A DNA stretch of 37,538 bases from Chloroflexota bacterium (GTDB taxonomy: Bacteria > Chloroflexota > UBA11872): contig JAPPNP010000042.1 of NCBI GenBank assembly GCA_028873795.1, forward strand, positions 25,292 to 62,829. Reading direction: 5' to 3'. Positions 14,338 to 22,075 of this stretch are shown here, piece after piece. The first letter of the stretch is position 1, and the number at the start of each line of letters is the position of its first letter. A program made the position numbers and the translations under genes. Under the pieces are notes generated by a model, which was given only the letters and a program-made list of their open reading frames with translations, was not told the DNA's origin and made no database searches.

Positions 14338-15294
14338 CTAGGCTCTCCGGCTTGCCAGCGCCGCCACCCGGATGCCGTCCAGCTCCTCGGCGGTGAAGAC
14401 GCCGGCGCGAAACAGGTTGAGGTATTCGTCCGAGACGCTTTGCCCAAACACCGTCAAGTCATCGGTGTTCACCGTCACCGCGACGCCGTGATCGTGGAGA
14501 CGGCGGATCGGATGACTCTCGATGTCGGACACAACGCCCAGCATCACGTTGCTGGTCGGGCAGACATTGAGCCGCACACCCTGTTCGGCGAGCCACCGCA
14601 TGACGTCGGTGCTGTCGGCGGCGGCGACGCCGTGCTGCACCTCATCGAGGTCCAACACCTCGACCGTCCGGCGAACGTCGTCAGCGCTGCTGAATTCGCC
14701 CACGTGCGCCTTGAGCATCATTCCCTGGGCACGCGCCTGCGCGTAGAGGGGCTGCGCGTCCTCGGGGGCGCACGCGTCCTCGACGTCATAGAGATCGATG
14801 GACGTGAAGATGTCGGAGGCGATCGCCGGTAGCGCCAGATCCATCAGATCGGCGGCGCAGATATAGCGTCGCGAGATTCCAAGTTCCGGCCGCAGCCGAA
14901 TGCGATCTCGGCATTGCTCGACGAGCGATCGAACGAATCCGAGCAACCCTTGCAGCCCGTCGGGATAGTGCCGGGGTGTCAAGGCATCGAAGCTCATCTC
15001 GAGAATCGACACGCCGTCGTCGATGGCGTCGGCTGCCGCCGCTGTTGCCGCGAACTCGGCACCCTCGGCGGTGTTGAAGTACGGGTTGATGGCCGGCGTC
15101 ACGAACTCGCTCATCCCGGTCAGTCCGTCCATTCGGCGCGGAGGTCTCGGCAGCGCCTGCCCAAGCTCGCGCTCGAGGCTCTCGATGCGGGCGCTCAGGT
15201 ATGAGTGCGCGTGAAAGTCGGTCTTCGGGAATCTTCTGACGGCCGCGACGTCGCCCGCGCGCAGCGCTTCGGCGAAGCCATCCCCGGTCCGCAT
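14338..15294 (-). CDS. Adenosine deaminase family hydrolase
   Basis: This 318-residue metal-dependent deaminase belongs to the adenosine/adenine/AMP deaminase family. Zinc ligands and catalytic residues are visible: KTDFHAH (His28, His30), KAHVGEF with the metal histidine and the catalytic glutamate, VQHGVAAADS, CPTSNVMLG, and VNTDDLTVFG with paired aspartates. The length fits the short bacterial form. It probably deaminates a purine nucleoside or base in salvage, but the exact substrate, or a different role among family members, is not visible. The start at 15294 has only a weak ribosome-binding site. Its 3' end meets the upstream region of the reductase relic. Confidence 0.87.
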   Translation of the reverse strand: MRTGDGFAEALRAGDVAAVRRFPKTDFHAHSYLSARIESLERELGQALPRPPRRMDGLTGMSEFVTPAINPYFNTAEGAEFAATAAAADAIDDGVSILEMSFDALTPRHYPDGLQGLLGFVRSLVEQCRDRIRLRPELGISRRYICAADLMDLALPAIASDIFTSIDLYDVEDACAPEDAQPLYAQARAQGMMLKAHVGEFSSADDVRRTVEVLDLDEVQHGVAAADSTDVMRWLAEQGVRLNVCPTSNVMLGVVSDIESHPIRRLHDHGVAVTVNTDDLTVFGQSVSDEYLNLFRAGVFTAEELDGIRVAALASRRA

Positions 15295-15942
15295 GTGTTC
15301 ACGACCCCATCTATCGGCTGCCCATTGACAACATGGCCCGAGGGCTCTCGCGATAGTCGAGTCTCCGAGAGATGTCCAGGCCGGAGGCCAGGCGTTCTAC
15401 ATTCCTCGCTTCGCGGGGACTGATGCTGGGAGATGCCCTCAGGCGTCGGCGGCCGCTCCCTGAGCCTCCCGCGCACCCAAACCCCGTCACCCCGGCGAAA
15501 GCCGGGGTCCAGGGTCGTGGCAAAAGGTGTGGGGCGGCGCGGCCGTGCTCCGGGGCACTGGATACCGGTCCCGGATCAAGTCCGGGACAGGCTCTCCACC
15601 GGATTGCCGGACGGGGCGCCGCCCTCGCCTCGCCCGCGCACCGCTCACACCCACACCCCGTCACCCCGGCGAAAGCCGGGGTCCAGGGTCGCGGCAATGG
15701 GCACGGGGAGGCGCGGCCGTGCTCGGAGGCACTGGATTCCGGCCGCCGCCGGAATGCCGGTCGGGGCGTGGCGACTACCGCGCCCGCGCCCCAAAGCGAG
15801 CATCCGAGATTCTTCGTTGGACTCAGCTTGGCGCCTGAGACTGCCCTCATCCGCGAATGGTTACCATCGGACGGACCAGAGCCGCCGCGTTGGCGGCGGT
15901 CACTCATACGATTCTGAAGCGACTTCGTCTCGAAGGACACCA
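15295..15942. other. Gene-free stretch dominated by repeats
   Basis: No frame here looks like a gene. The first 180 bases contain CCTGGCCTCCGGCCTGG on the minus strand (a palindrome) and a purine-rich leader. The rest is the paired repeat locus 15483-15790. The DUF2442 promoter should lie in the last 150 bases. Long open frames through the repeats give peptides such as PRRKPGSR, which are repeat translations only. Confidence 0.6.
15483..15790. repeat. Paired palindromic repeat locus 1
   Basis: Two units start near 15485 and 15658. Each opens with GTCACCCCGGCGAAAGCC and a GGGGTCCAGGGTCG tail, then a GCGCGGCCGTGCTC block and a hairpin ending GGAAT or similar. The pair is nearly the same as locus 2 (17590-17934), including the spacer. 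Its right end also matches the last bases of the rel gene and its downstream sequence. Confidence 0.85.
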
Positions 15943-16239
15943 ATGCCGAACACGCTGAACCGGCCAACTGACGTAGAAGCCCGAGCGGGGCATCGGCTAT
16001 GGCTGCGGTACATCGATGGCACCGACGGGGAGGTTGATCTGTCGCACTTGGCGGGGCGGGGCGTCTTCAAGCTGTGGGATTCCCCGGGATGCTTCGAAAC
16101 GGCGCGCATCGCACCGACCGGAGGGATCGCCTGGGGAGACGACGTCGAGCTCTGCCCGGATGCGCTCTTTCTCCGGCTCACCGGCAAGGCCCTCGCCGAC
16201 GTGATGCCGGCCGCCCAGCACTCTGCCGAGATTGCCTGA
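15943..16239 (+). CDS. DUF2442 protein
   Basis: This 98-residue protein matches the DUF2442 family: LWLRYIDGTDGEVDLSHL, GVFKLWDSPGCFETARI and IAWGDDVELCPDALFLRL are its usual blocks. DUF2442 genes commonly sit directly beside DUF4160 genes, as here, and the pair has been proposed as a toxin-antitoxin-like unit; the function is not established. ATG at 15943 is backed by AAGGAC. Its last eight bases overlap the TTG start of the DUF4160 gene, so translation is coupled. Confidence 0.85.
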   Translation: MPNTLNRPTDVEARAGHRLWLRYIDGTDGEVDLSHLAGRGVFKLWDSPGCFETARIAPTGGIAWGDDVELCPDALFLRLTGKALADVMPAAQHSAEIA

Positions 16240-16492
16240 GCTCTGCCGGTTCTACGGGATCGTCATCCGGATGTACTTCGACGATCACGGACCGCCACAC
16301 TTTCACGCGTTGTACGGCGGAGACGAGGCGCTGGTGGGCATTGAGAGCCTGGCGGTATTGAACGGACGCCTGCCGCCCCGCGCCCAAGGTCTCGTCGTCG
16401 AGTGGGCCTTGCTGCGCCAAGACGAGCTGCGGGAAGCCTGGAATCGCGCGAAGCGTCTCGAAGCGCCGGGCACGATCGCCCCGTTGGACTGA
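16232..16492 (+). CDS. DUF4160 protein
   Basis: This 86-residue protein is a clear DUF4160 member: LCRFYGIVIRMYFDDHGPPH, then FHALYGGDEAL, RLPPRAQGLVVEWALLRQDE and an end APGTIAPLD. It starts with TTG inside the DUF2442 gene. The conserved histidines in DDHGPPHFHA look like a metal or catalytic site, but no biochemical role is known to me. It may be the active partner of the pair. A decayed copy lies at 12503-12614. Confidence 0.87.
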   Translation: MPELCRFYGIVIRMYFDDHGPPHFHALYGGDEALVGIESLAVLNGRLPPRAQGLVVEWALLRQDELREAWNRAKRLEAPGTIAPLD

Positions 16493-16617
16493 GCCCAGCT
16501 CGCGGCAACGAGCATCGTCCAGATGTGCCCGGCTGAGCGCTTCGACTGGCGCCACAAGACTGCCGTCAGGCAAGGGAGCGGCTTCCCTACCAACGACTCC
16601 CGAAACCGCGCCTGACG

Positions 16618-17523
16618 TTAGCCACCCCTCGTTTCCGGAGTCTCCCCAATGGCATCCAGCCGGCGCTTGGCCTCGGCGTAGACATCGGGCGCCAACGGAC
16701 CGCGCCGCTCCGTCTCCAGGTTCTCCTGCAGGTGGGCCGGGTTCTTCGTTCCCACGATGATCGTGTGCACGTCCGGATGGCTCAGCGTGTAGCGCAGCAT
16801 GAAGGCCGTGCGGCTCTCGTCTTCGGCGCACAGCTCGTCCAGGTTGGCCTGCTCGAACTTGTCCCAGGCATCGGCGCGGCCGCCGCCTTCGCCCGGCTCG
16901 CCCTTCTGCACGCCTCCGCGGATAACGGTTCCGATGCCGGCCTGCGCCGACTCGCTGATCCACGCCTCGTGCTCGCGGTTCAGCGCCGAATAGGGGATCT
17001 GAAAGAGATCAAACGACCCCCACTCGATGAACGTCGGCAGGTTCGGCACCGAGGTCGACGTCGCGATGTGACGCACCTTGCCCTGCTCGCGCATGGCGTT
17101 CAGCGTGTCCACCACGCCTTCGCGCTCCGACTCCTCGACGGACGCGCCGTGCAGCTGCATCACGTCGACATAGTCGGTCCGCAGCAGCTCCAGGCTCTGC
17201 TCCAGCCCGCGCATCAGGTTCTCGCGCGTCCAGACGTGCTGACCGCCGGCGGGTCCCACGCAGCCGCACTTGGTGGCCAGAAAGTATTCCTCCCGCCGGT
17301 CCGAGATGAACCGGCCGATCAGCTCCTCGCTCCGCCCGTAGTCGTTGGACGTGTCGATATAGGTGATCCCGGCGTCGAGCACCGCCGTGAGAATGGCCTC
17401 CGCCTCCGCATCGGAGGTGGCGCGCCCGCGTGGCCCGCCGCGAATCTCCATGGCGCCATAACCCAGACGCGTCACTTCCAGACCCGTTCGCCCCAACGTC
17501 GCGGTCGCCAATTGCTCGGCCAT
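16618..17523 (-). CDS. Aldo/keto reductase
   Basis: This 301-residue NAD(P)H-dependent oxidoreductase has the aldo/keto reductase barrel. The catalytic tetrad is complete: Asp57 and Tyr62 in YIDTSNDYGRSEE, Lys85 in FLATKCG, and His125 in VMQLHG. Cofactor-side residues lie in HTIIVGTKNPAHLQENL. The chosen ATG at 17523 has GGAGAAG upstream; the longer open frame begins in repeat DNA. Reductases of this group act on varied sugars and aldehydes, so the substrate is unknown. Its 3' end faces the DUF4160 gene. A truncated copy of its 5' end lies at 14158-14259. Confidence 0.9.
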   Translation of the reverse strand: MAEQLATATLGRTGLEVTRLGYGAMEIRGGPRGRATSDAEAEAILTAVLDAGITYIDTSNDYGRSEELIGRFISDRREEYFLATKCGCVGPAGGQHVWTRENLMRGLEQSLELLRTDYVDVMQLHGASVEESEREGVVDTLNAMREQGKVRHIATSTSVPNLPTFIEWGSFDLFQIPYSALNREHEAWISESAQAGIGTVIRGGVQKGEPGEGGGRADAWDKFEQANLDELCAEDESRTAFMLRYTLSHPDVHTIIVGTKNPAHLQENLETERRGPLAPDVYAEAKRRLDAIGETPETRGG

Positions 17524-17589
17524 GACTTCTCCAATGGTGCGGTGCGTCGCTCCGCGGATTCGATTCAAGGTACCCCGCGCCAACTGACG

Positions 17590-17934
17590 CCCGCGCACCG
17601 CTCACACCCACACCCCGTCACCCCGGCGAAAGCCGGGGTCCAGGGTCGCGGCAATGAGCATGGGGTGGCGCGGCCGTGCTCCGTGGCTTTGGATTCCGGT
17701 CCCGGATAAAGTCCGGGACCGGCTCTCCGCCGGAATGACGGACGGGGCGCCGCCCTCGCCTCGCCCGCGCACCGCTCACACCCACACCCGGTCACCCCGG
17801 CGAAAGCCGGGGTCCAGGGTCGCGGCAACGAGCATCGGACGGCGCGGCCGTGCTCGGCGGCACTGGATTCCGGCATTCGCCGGAATGACGAATAGGGCAG
17901 GCTCCCCGCAGCAATCACGGTCGGGTCGTATCGA
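17590..17934. repeat. Paired palindromic repeat locus 2
   Basis: Two units start near 17613 and 17790 and repeat the order and spacer of locus 1. The unit core contains CCCCGGCGAAAGCCGGGG, a nearly perfect hairpin with a GAAA loop, and a TCCCGGA...TCCGGGA palindrome in the long unit. The locus ends directly at the rel stop codon, so it may help terminate that transcript and probably is the source of locus 1. Confidence 0.85.
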
Positions 17935-20328
17935 CTACCGCGCCCGCGCGCCCTCCCGCGAGACCGCGACCACGCCGCGGACGGTCTCGATGCGCCGCAG
18001 CAGCCGGGCCAGCTGGGCCACGCTGCGCAGCGCCACGGTCAGTCGGAACGTGGCCTCATGCCGCCGGTTCGTCCGCACCGACATGGTGGCGATGTTGAGT
18101 CCTTCTTCGCGGATGATCCCGGTGATGTCGTGCGTCAGCCCTTCGCGGTCGTGCGCCACCACGCGCACGCTGACCGGCAGGCTCTGCGTGTCGTCCTCGA
18201 TCCAGCGCACCCGCACGCGCGGGTCCGACGATTGGGCCAGATCGCGGCAACTCTGTCGGTGCACTTCCACCGCGCCGTTCGTGGCCACGCCGTCGATGCG
18301 TCCCCCGAGTCTGGGCGTGCAGCAGCCGGCCAGCCGGACGGGCAGGTCGGTATCCGCCTCGACCAGCCGGTCGGCCCAGGACACGGGCACCAGGCGCTCG
18401 GGCTCCGACACGTTGCGCACGTTGGCGCAGTTGCGGCGGTGGATGCTGACCCCGTGGCCGCGGGTGATGAAGCCCACGATGTCGTCCCCCGGCAGCGGAT
18501 GGCAGCAGGCCGCGACGCGCGTCAGCAGATTGCCGGCGCCCAGCACGTTGACCAGCGGCTGCACGTCGCGCCGCTCGTCCGGCTCCAGCGTTTCCGGCAC
18601 CTCGGGCTCGGCCACCTCCGGAGTGAGCCGCAGCCGCGTCACCACCTGGTGCACCGTGGTGGCGCCGTAGCCGACGCCCGCCAGCAGGCTCTCGATGTCG
18701 AGGTAGCCCAGCGAGGTGGCGATCGCCTTCAGGTCGGCGTCCGGCACGTTCGCCACGCCACCCTGGCCCACGCGCCGCAGCTCGCGGTCGAGCAACGCGC
18801 GGCCCGAGACGACGTTTTCCGCCTTCTCGTGCTGCTTGAACCAGCGGCGAATCTTGTCGCGGGCGTGCGCCGTTCGCACCTGCGACAGCCACGTTCGGCT
18901 CGGTCCCTTGCTGCTCGTGCTGGTCAGAATCTCCACCACGTCGCCGTTCTCCAGCTCGTGGTCCAGCGGCACCAGGCGGCGATTGACCTTGGCCCCGATG
19001 CAGGAGTGGCCCACGTCGCTGTGGATGCGGTAGGCGAAGTCCAGCGGCGTGCTGCCAATGGGAAAGTCCTTCACCTCACCCTTGGGCGTGAACACGAACA
19101 CCGTGTCGCTGAAGAAATCGGTCTTCACGGCATCCACGAAGGACCCCGCCGAGTCGCCGTCTTCCTGCCAGCTGAGGATCTGCCGAATCCACGCCAGCTT
19201 GTCCATGAACGCCTCGGGGCCCAGCGGCCCGCCTTCCTTGTAGCGCCAGTGCGCCGCCACGCCGTACTCCGCGTTCTGGTGCATCTCGCGGGTGCGGATT
19301 TGCACCTCCACCGGCTTGCCGTCGGGCCCGAGCACAGCAGTGTGCAGCGACTGGTAGCCGTTCTCCTTGGGCGCCGAGATGTAGTCGTCGAACTCGACCG
19401 GAATGTGCCGCCAGGCGCCGTGCACCACGCCCAGCGCGCCGTAGCAATCCTGCTGGGAATCCACGATCACGCGGATGGCCAGAATGTCGTAGATCGACTC
19501 GCGGTCGGCGTCCTTGCGGCGGATCTTTCGCTCAATGCTGTAGATGTGCTTGACCCGGCTCTGGATGTGCGCGTCGATGCCCGACTCGTCCAGGCCGCGG
19601 CGCAGCTGCTCTTGCACCTCGGCGATGGCGGCTTCGCGCGCGCGCCGCTCGGCCAGCAGCCAGCGGGCCAGGTCGCGATAGCGGTCGGGGTCGAGCAGCT
19701 TGAGGGCGTAGTCCTCGAGCTGCCAGCGCCATTCCTCGATGCCGAGCCGCCCGGCCAGCGGCGCGAAGATTTCGAGCGTTTCCTGCCCGTACCGGGTGCG
19801 CTTCTCAGCCGAAAACACCCACGCCGTGCGCACGTTGTGCAGCCGGTCGGCAAGCTTGATCAGCACCACCCGCACGTCCCGCGCCATGGCCAGCAGCACC
19901 TTGCGCAGGTTCTGGGCCTGCTGCTCGTCCAGGCTCGCCACGGTGACGCGCTCCAACTTGGTCACCCCGTCAACCAGCTCGGCCACCCCGCTCCCGAAGT
20001 GCCGCCGGATGCCGTCCAGGCTCAGGCTGGTGTCCTCGACCGCGTCGTGCAGCAGCCCGGCGGCCACCGTGTCGGCGTCGAGGTGCAGATCGGCCACCAA
20101 CATGGCCACCGCCAGTACGTGCTGGATGTAAGGCTCGCCCGACAGCCGCTTCTGCGGCGCGTGCGCCCGCTCGGCGGCGTCGTAGGCGCGGCGAATGAGC
20201 TCGCCGACCTCCGGTTGGTCGTCGGGCGGCGTATAGGAGAGGACGCGCTCCAACAGCTCGTCGATCGCCAGCGCGGGAGTCTCCGCGCTCACCATCGGCG
20301 CCAGCGTGGCCGTCACGGATACCGGCAT
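17935..20328 (-). CDS. rel: Bifunctional (p)ppGpp synthetase/hydrolase
   Basis: This 797-residue RelA/SpoT-type protein makes and degrades the stringent-response alarmone (p)ppGpp. Domains in order: HD hydrolase (His70, HDAVED 94-99) that looks intact; synthetase about 245-370 with RVKHIYSIERKIRRKD and KENGYQSLHT; TGS 407-468; a helical part; then two successive zinc-finger-like domains, CC608-609/His630/Cys634 and CC669-670/His690/Cys694; and a C-terminal ACT domain (about 718-795, with AHDREGLTHDI). Usual homologues have one such zinc-finger domain, so the extra about 60 residues explain the length. GGAGG precedes the ATG. It starts 12 bases after recJ stops, so both are likely one operon. 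Confidence 0.93.
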   Translation of the reverse strand: MPVSVTATLAPMVSAETPALAIDELLERVLSYTPPDDQPEVGELIRRAYDAAERAHAPQKRLSGEPYIQHVLAVAMLVADLHLDADTVAAGLLHDAVEDTSLSLDGIRRHFGSGVAELVDGVTKLERVTVASLDEQQAQNLRKVLLAMARDVRVVLIKLADRLHNVRTAWVFSAEKRTRYGQETLEIFAPLAGRLGIEEWRWQLEDYALKLLDPDRYRDLARWLLAERRAREAAIAEVQEQLRRGLDESGIDAHIQSRVKHIYSIERKIRRKDADRESIYDILAIRVIVDSQQDCYGALGVVHGAWRHIPVEFDDYISAPKENGYQSLHTAVLGPDGKPVEVQIRTREMHQNAEYGVAAHWRYKEGGPLGPEAFMDKLAWIRQILSWQEDGDSAGSFVDAVKTDFFSDTVFVFTPKGEVKDFPIGSTPLDFAYRIHSDVGHSCIGAKVNRRLVPLDHELENGDVVEILTSTSSKGPSRTWLSQVRTAHARDKIRRWFKQHEKAENVVSGRALLDRELRRVGQGGVANVPDADLKAIATSLGYLDIESLLAGVGYGATTVHQVVTRLRLTPEVAEPEVPETLEPDERRDVQPLVNVLGAGNLLTRVAACCHPLPGDDIVGFITRGHGVSIHRRNCANVRNVSEPERLVPVSWADRLVEADTDLPVRLAGCCTPRLGGRIDGVATNGAVEVHRQSCRDLAQSSDPRVRVRWIEDDTQSLPVSVRVVAHDREGLTHDITGIIREEGLNIATMSVRTNRRHEATFRLTVALRSVAQLARLLRRIETVRGVVAVSREGARAR

Positions 20329-20340
20329 GCCGCGCCTCCG

Positions 20341-22029
20341 CTAGCTCGCTGTGTGGCGGATGTCGTCGATGAGCATTTGCAATCGAGTCTCGCCGTTGAA
20401 CGTGCGCAGATTCAGACGAAACGCCGCGTCGCAGCGCCGGCCCGGCGGCAGCGCCTGCCGCATGTCCGCCTCCCCGAACCAGATGCCCTCCACATCGGCC
20501 CCCAGCTCCGCGAAGCGCAGGGCCAGATGTGTCGAGCCCACCACGCGGGTCTCGTCGATGGCCACATTTTCTACCACGAAGCACGGCTCGCCATGCGCCG
20601 CGCCGAACGGACCCAGCTGTTGGGTCAGCTCATAGGTCTCCCAGGTCACGGTGCGTGGATAGAGGCGGCAGTCGGCCTCCAGGCGCGGCGCGGCCGGCGC
20701 CTGCACGCCCGCGCGCGCCAACTCTCGCGCTAGGCCGTCGCGCAACGCATCCACGCGCTCGGGCCGCACGCTGAACCCCGCCGCCTGGGCGTGCCCGCCC
20801 CACGCATCGAGCAGGTCGGCCTGCGTGCCCAGCACGTCGGCCAGCATCACGCCCTGCGGCGCCCGCGCCGACCCGCGCACGACGCCGTTCACCGGCGCCC
20901 CCACGAACGCGGGCAGGCCCGTCTGCTCCGCCAGTCGTCCCGCCGCCAACCCGACCACGCCCAGCGGAAACTCGTCGCCGATGGCGAAGACCAACGGTTC
21001 CGACGGGTCGATCCGCGCCGCGGCCGCGTCCATCACCAATTGCGTCAGGCGGCGGCGCTCGATATTCAGGTTGTCGAGCTCGTGCGCCAGCGATTCGGCC
21101 TCGACGGACTGGCTGGCTCGCAGCAGTTGCAGCGCCAAATCCGCGCGCGCCAGCCGACCGGCGGCATTGAGCCGCGGCGCGTAGCCGAAGGAGATATCGG
21201 CGGCGCCAACATGCGAGACCGGGCGTCGCGCGATCTCACCCAGCGCGTGCAGGCCGCGGCGCCGGGTCTGGCGCAGCGCGTCGAGGCCCTCGGCCACGAA
21301 GGTGCGGTTTTCGTCGCGCAGCGGCGCCATGTCCGCCACGGTGCCGAGGGCGACAAGGTCGAGAAACTCCTCGGGATACGGCAGGCGCTCCGGCATCTCC
21401 TCCGCCAGCGCCTGGACCAGCTTGTAGGCCACGCCCACGCCGGATAGCCCGGGAAACGGATAGGCGCCGCCCGGCTGGTTGGGGTTCAGCACCGCCACCG
21501 CGCCGTTGTCGGCGCCGTCGCCGAGGTGGTGGTCGGTGACGATCGTGTCGATGCCGTGCGACCGCGCGCGCGCAATCTCGTCCGCGCCGCCGATCCCGCA
21601 GTCCACCGTCACCATGAGCCCCGGCCCCTGCGCCCCGATCGCGTCGATCGCGTCGCGGTTGAGGCCATAGCCCTCGGTCAGCCGCTCTGGAATGTAGGGC
21701 GTGGCCGCCGCGCCCAGCATTTCGAAGGTCTCCAGCAGCAGCGCCGTGCCGGTGACGCCGTCCACGTCGTAGTCGCCGTAGACGTAGACCCGCTCACCCT
21801 GCGCGAGCGCCTGCGCCACGCGCGCCACCGCCGCGTCCATGCCGTCGAGCAGATAGGGATCGTGCGGCGGCAGCGGACCGTCCAGGAACTCGCGGATTGC
21901 CGCCTCGTCGCCGTAGCCCCGGTTATGGAGCAGCTGTACGGCCAGCGGCGGAATGTCCTCCAGCCGCCCAAAGAGCTCCTTCGGCGCGCGGCGTCTGATG
22001 TCCCACACCTTGCCGGTGAGGCTGCTCAT
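20341..22029 (-). CDS. recJ: Single-strand-specific 5'-3' exonuclease RecJ
   Basis: This 562-residue protein is RecJ, which degrades single-stranded DNA 5' to 3' in recombination and mismatch repair. The DHH domain motifs are present: GDYDVDGVTGT (86-91 core), TVDCG around residue 143, and TDHH at 165-168. Further on come APRLNAAGR, and the DHHA1 motif GGHAQAAGF; a C-terminal OB-like part follows. Length is normal for the family. The start has no strong ribosome-binding site, so an alternative start cannot be excluded. It lies directly upstream of rel with 12 bases between them. Confidence 0.93.
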   Translation of the reverse strand: MSSLTGKVWDIRRRAPKELFGRLEDIPPLAVQLLHNRGYGDEAAIREFLDGPLPPHDPYLLDGMDAAVARVAQALAQGERVYVYGDYDVDGVTGTALLLETFEMLGAAATPYIPERLTEGYGLNRDAIDAIGAQGPGLMVTVDCGIGGADEIARARSHGIDTIVTDHHLGDGADNGAVAVLNPNQPGGAYPFPGLSGVGVAYKLVQALAEEMPERLPYPEEFLDLVALGTVADMAPLRDENRTFVAEGLDALRQTRRRGLHALGEIARRPVSHVGAADISFGYAPRLNAAGRLARADLALQLLRASQSVEAESLAHELDNLNIERRRLTQLVMDAAAARIDPSEPLVFAIGDEFPLGVVGLAAGRLAEQTGLPAFVGAPVNGVVRGSARAPQGVMLADVLGTQADLLDAWGGHAQAAGFSVRPERVDALRDGLARELARAGVQAPAAPRLEADCRLYPRTVTWETYELTQQLGPFGAAHGEPCFVVENVAIDETRVVGSTHLALRFAELGADVEGIWFGEADMRQALPPGRRCDAAFRLNLRTFNGETRLQMLIDDIRHTAS

Positions 22030-22075
22030 GCCGGGAATCGGAAGTGCGGCATGGCGCCTAGGGTACTCCCGACGT

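Noticed and set aside
15433-15942. Open frame through the paired repeats fused to DUF2442
   Set aside because: Its residues such as PRRKPGSR come from the repeat units and recur at the other locus; DUF2442 has its own ATG and ribosome-binding site.
18058-20733. Very long plus-strand open frame opposite rel
   Set aside because: It lies antisense to rel and recJ and is rich in His, Arg, Gln and Val in the pattern of third-position GC shadows. Rel and RecJ motifs are unambiguous.
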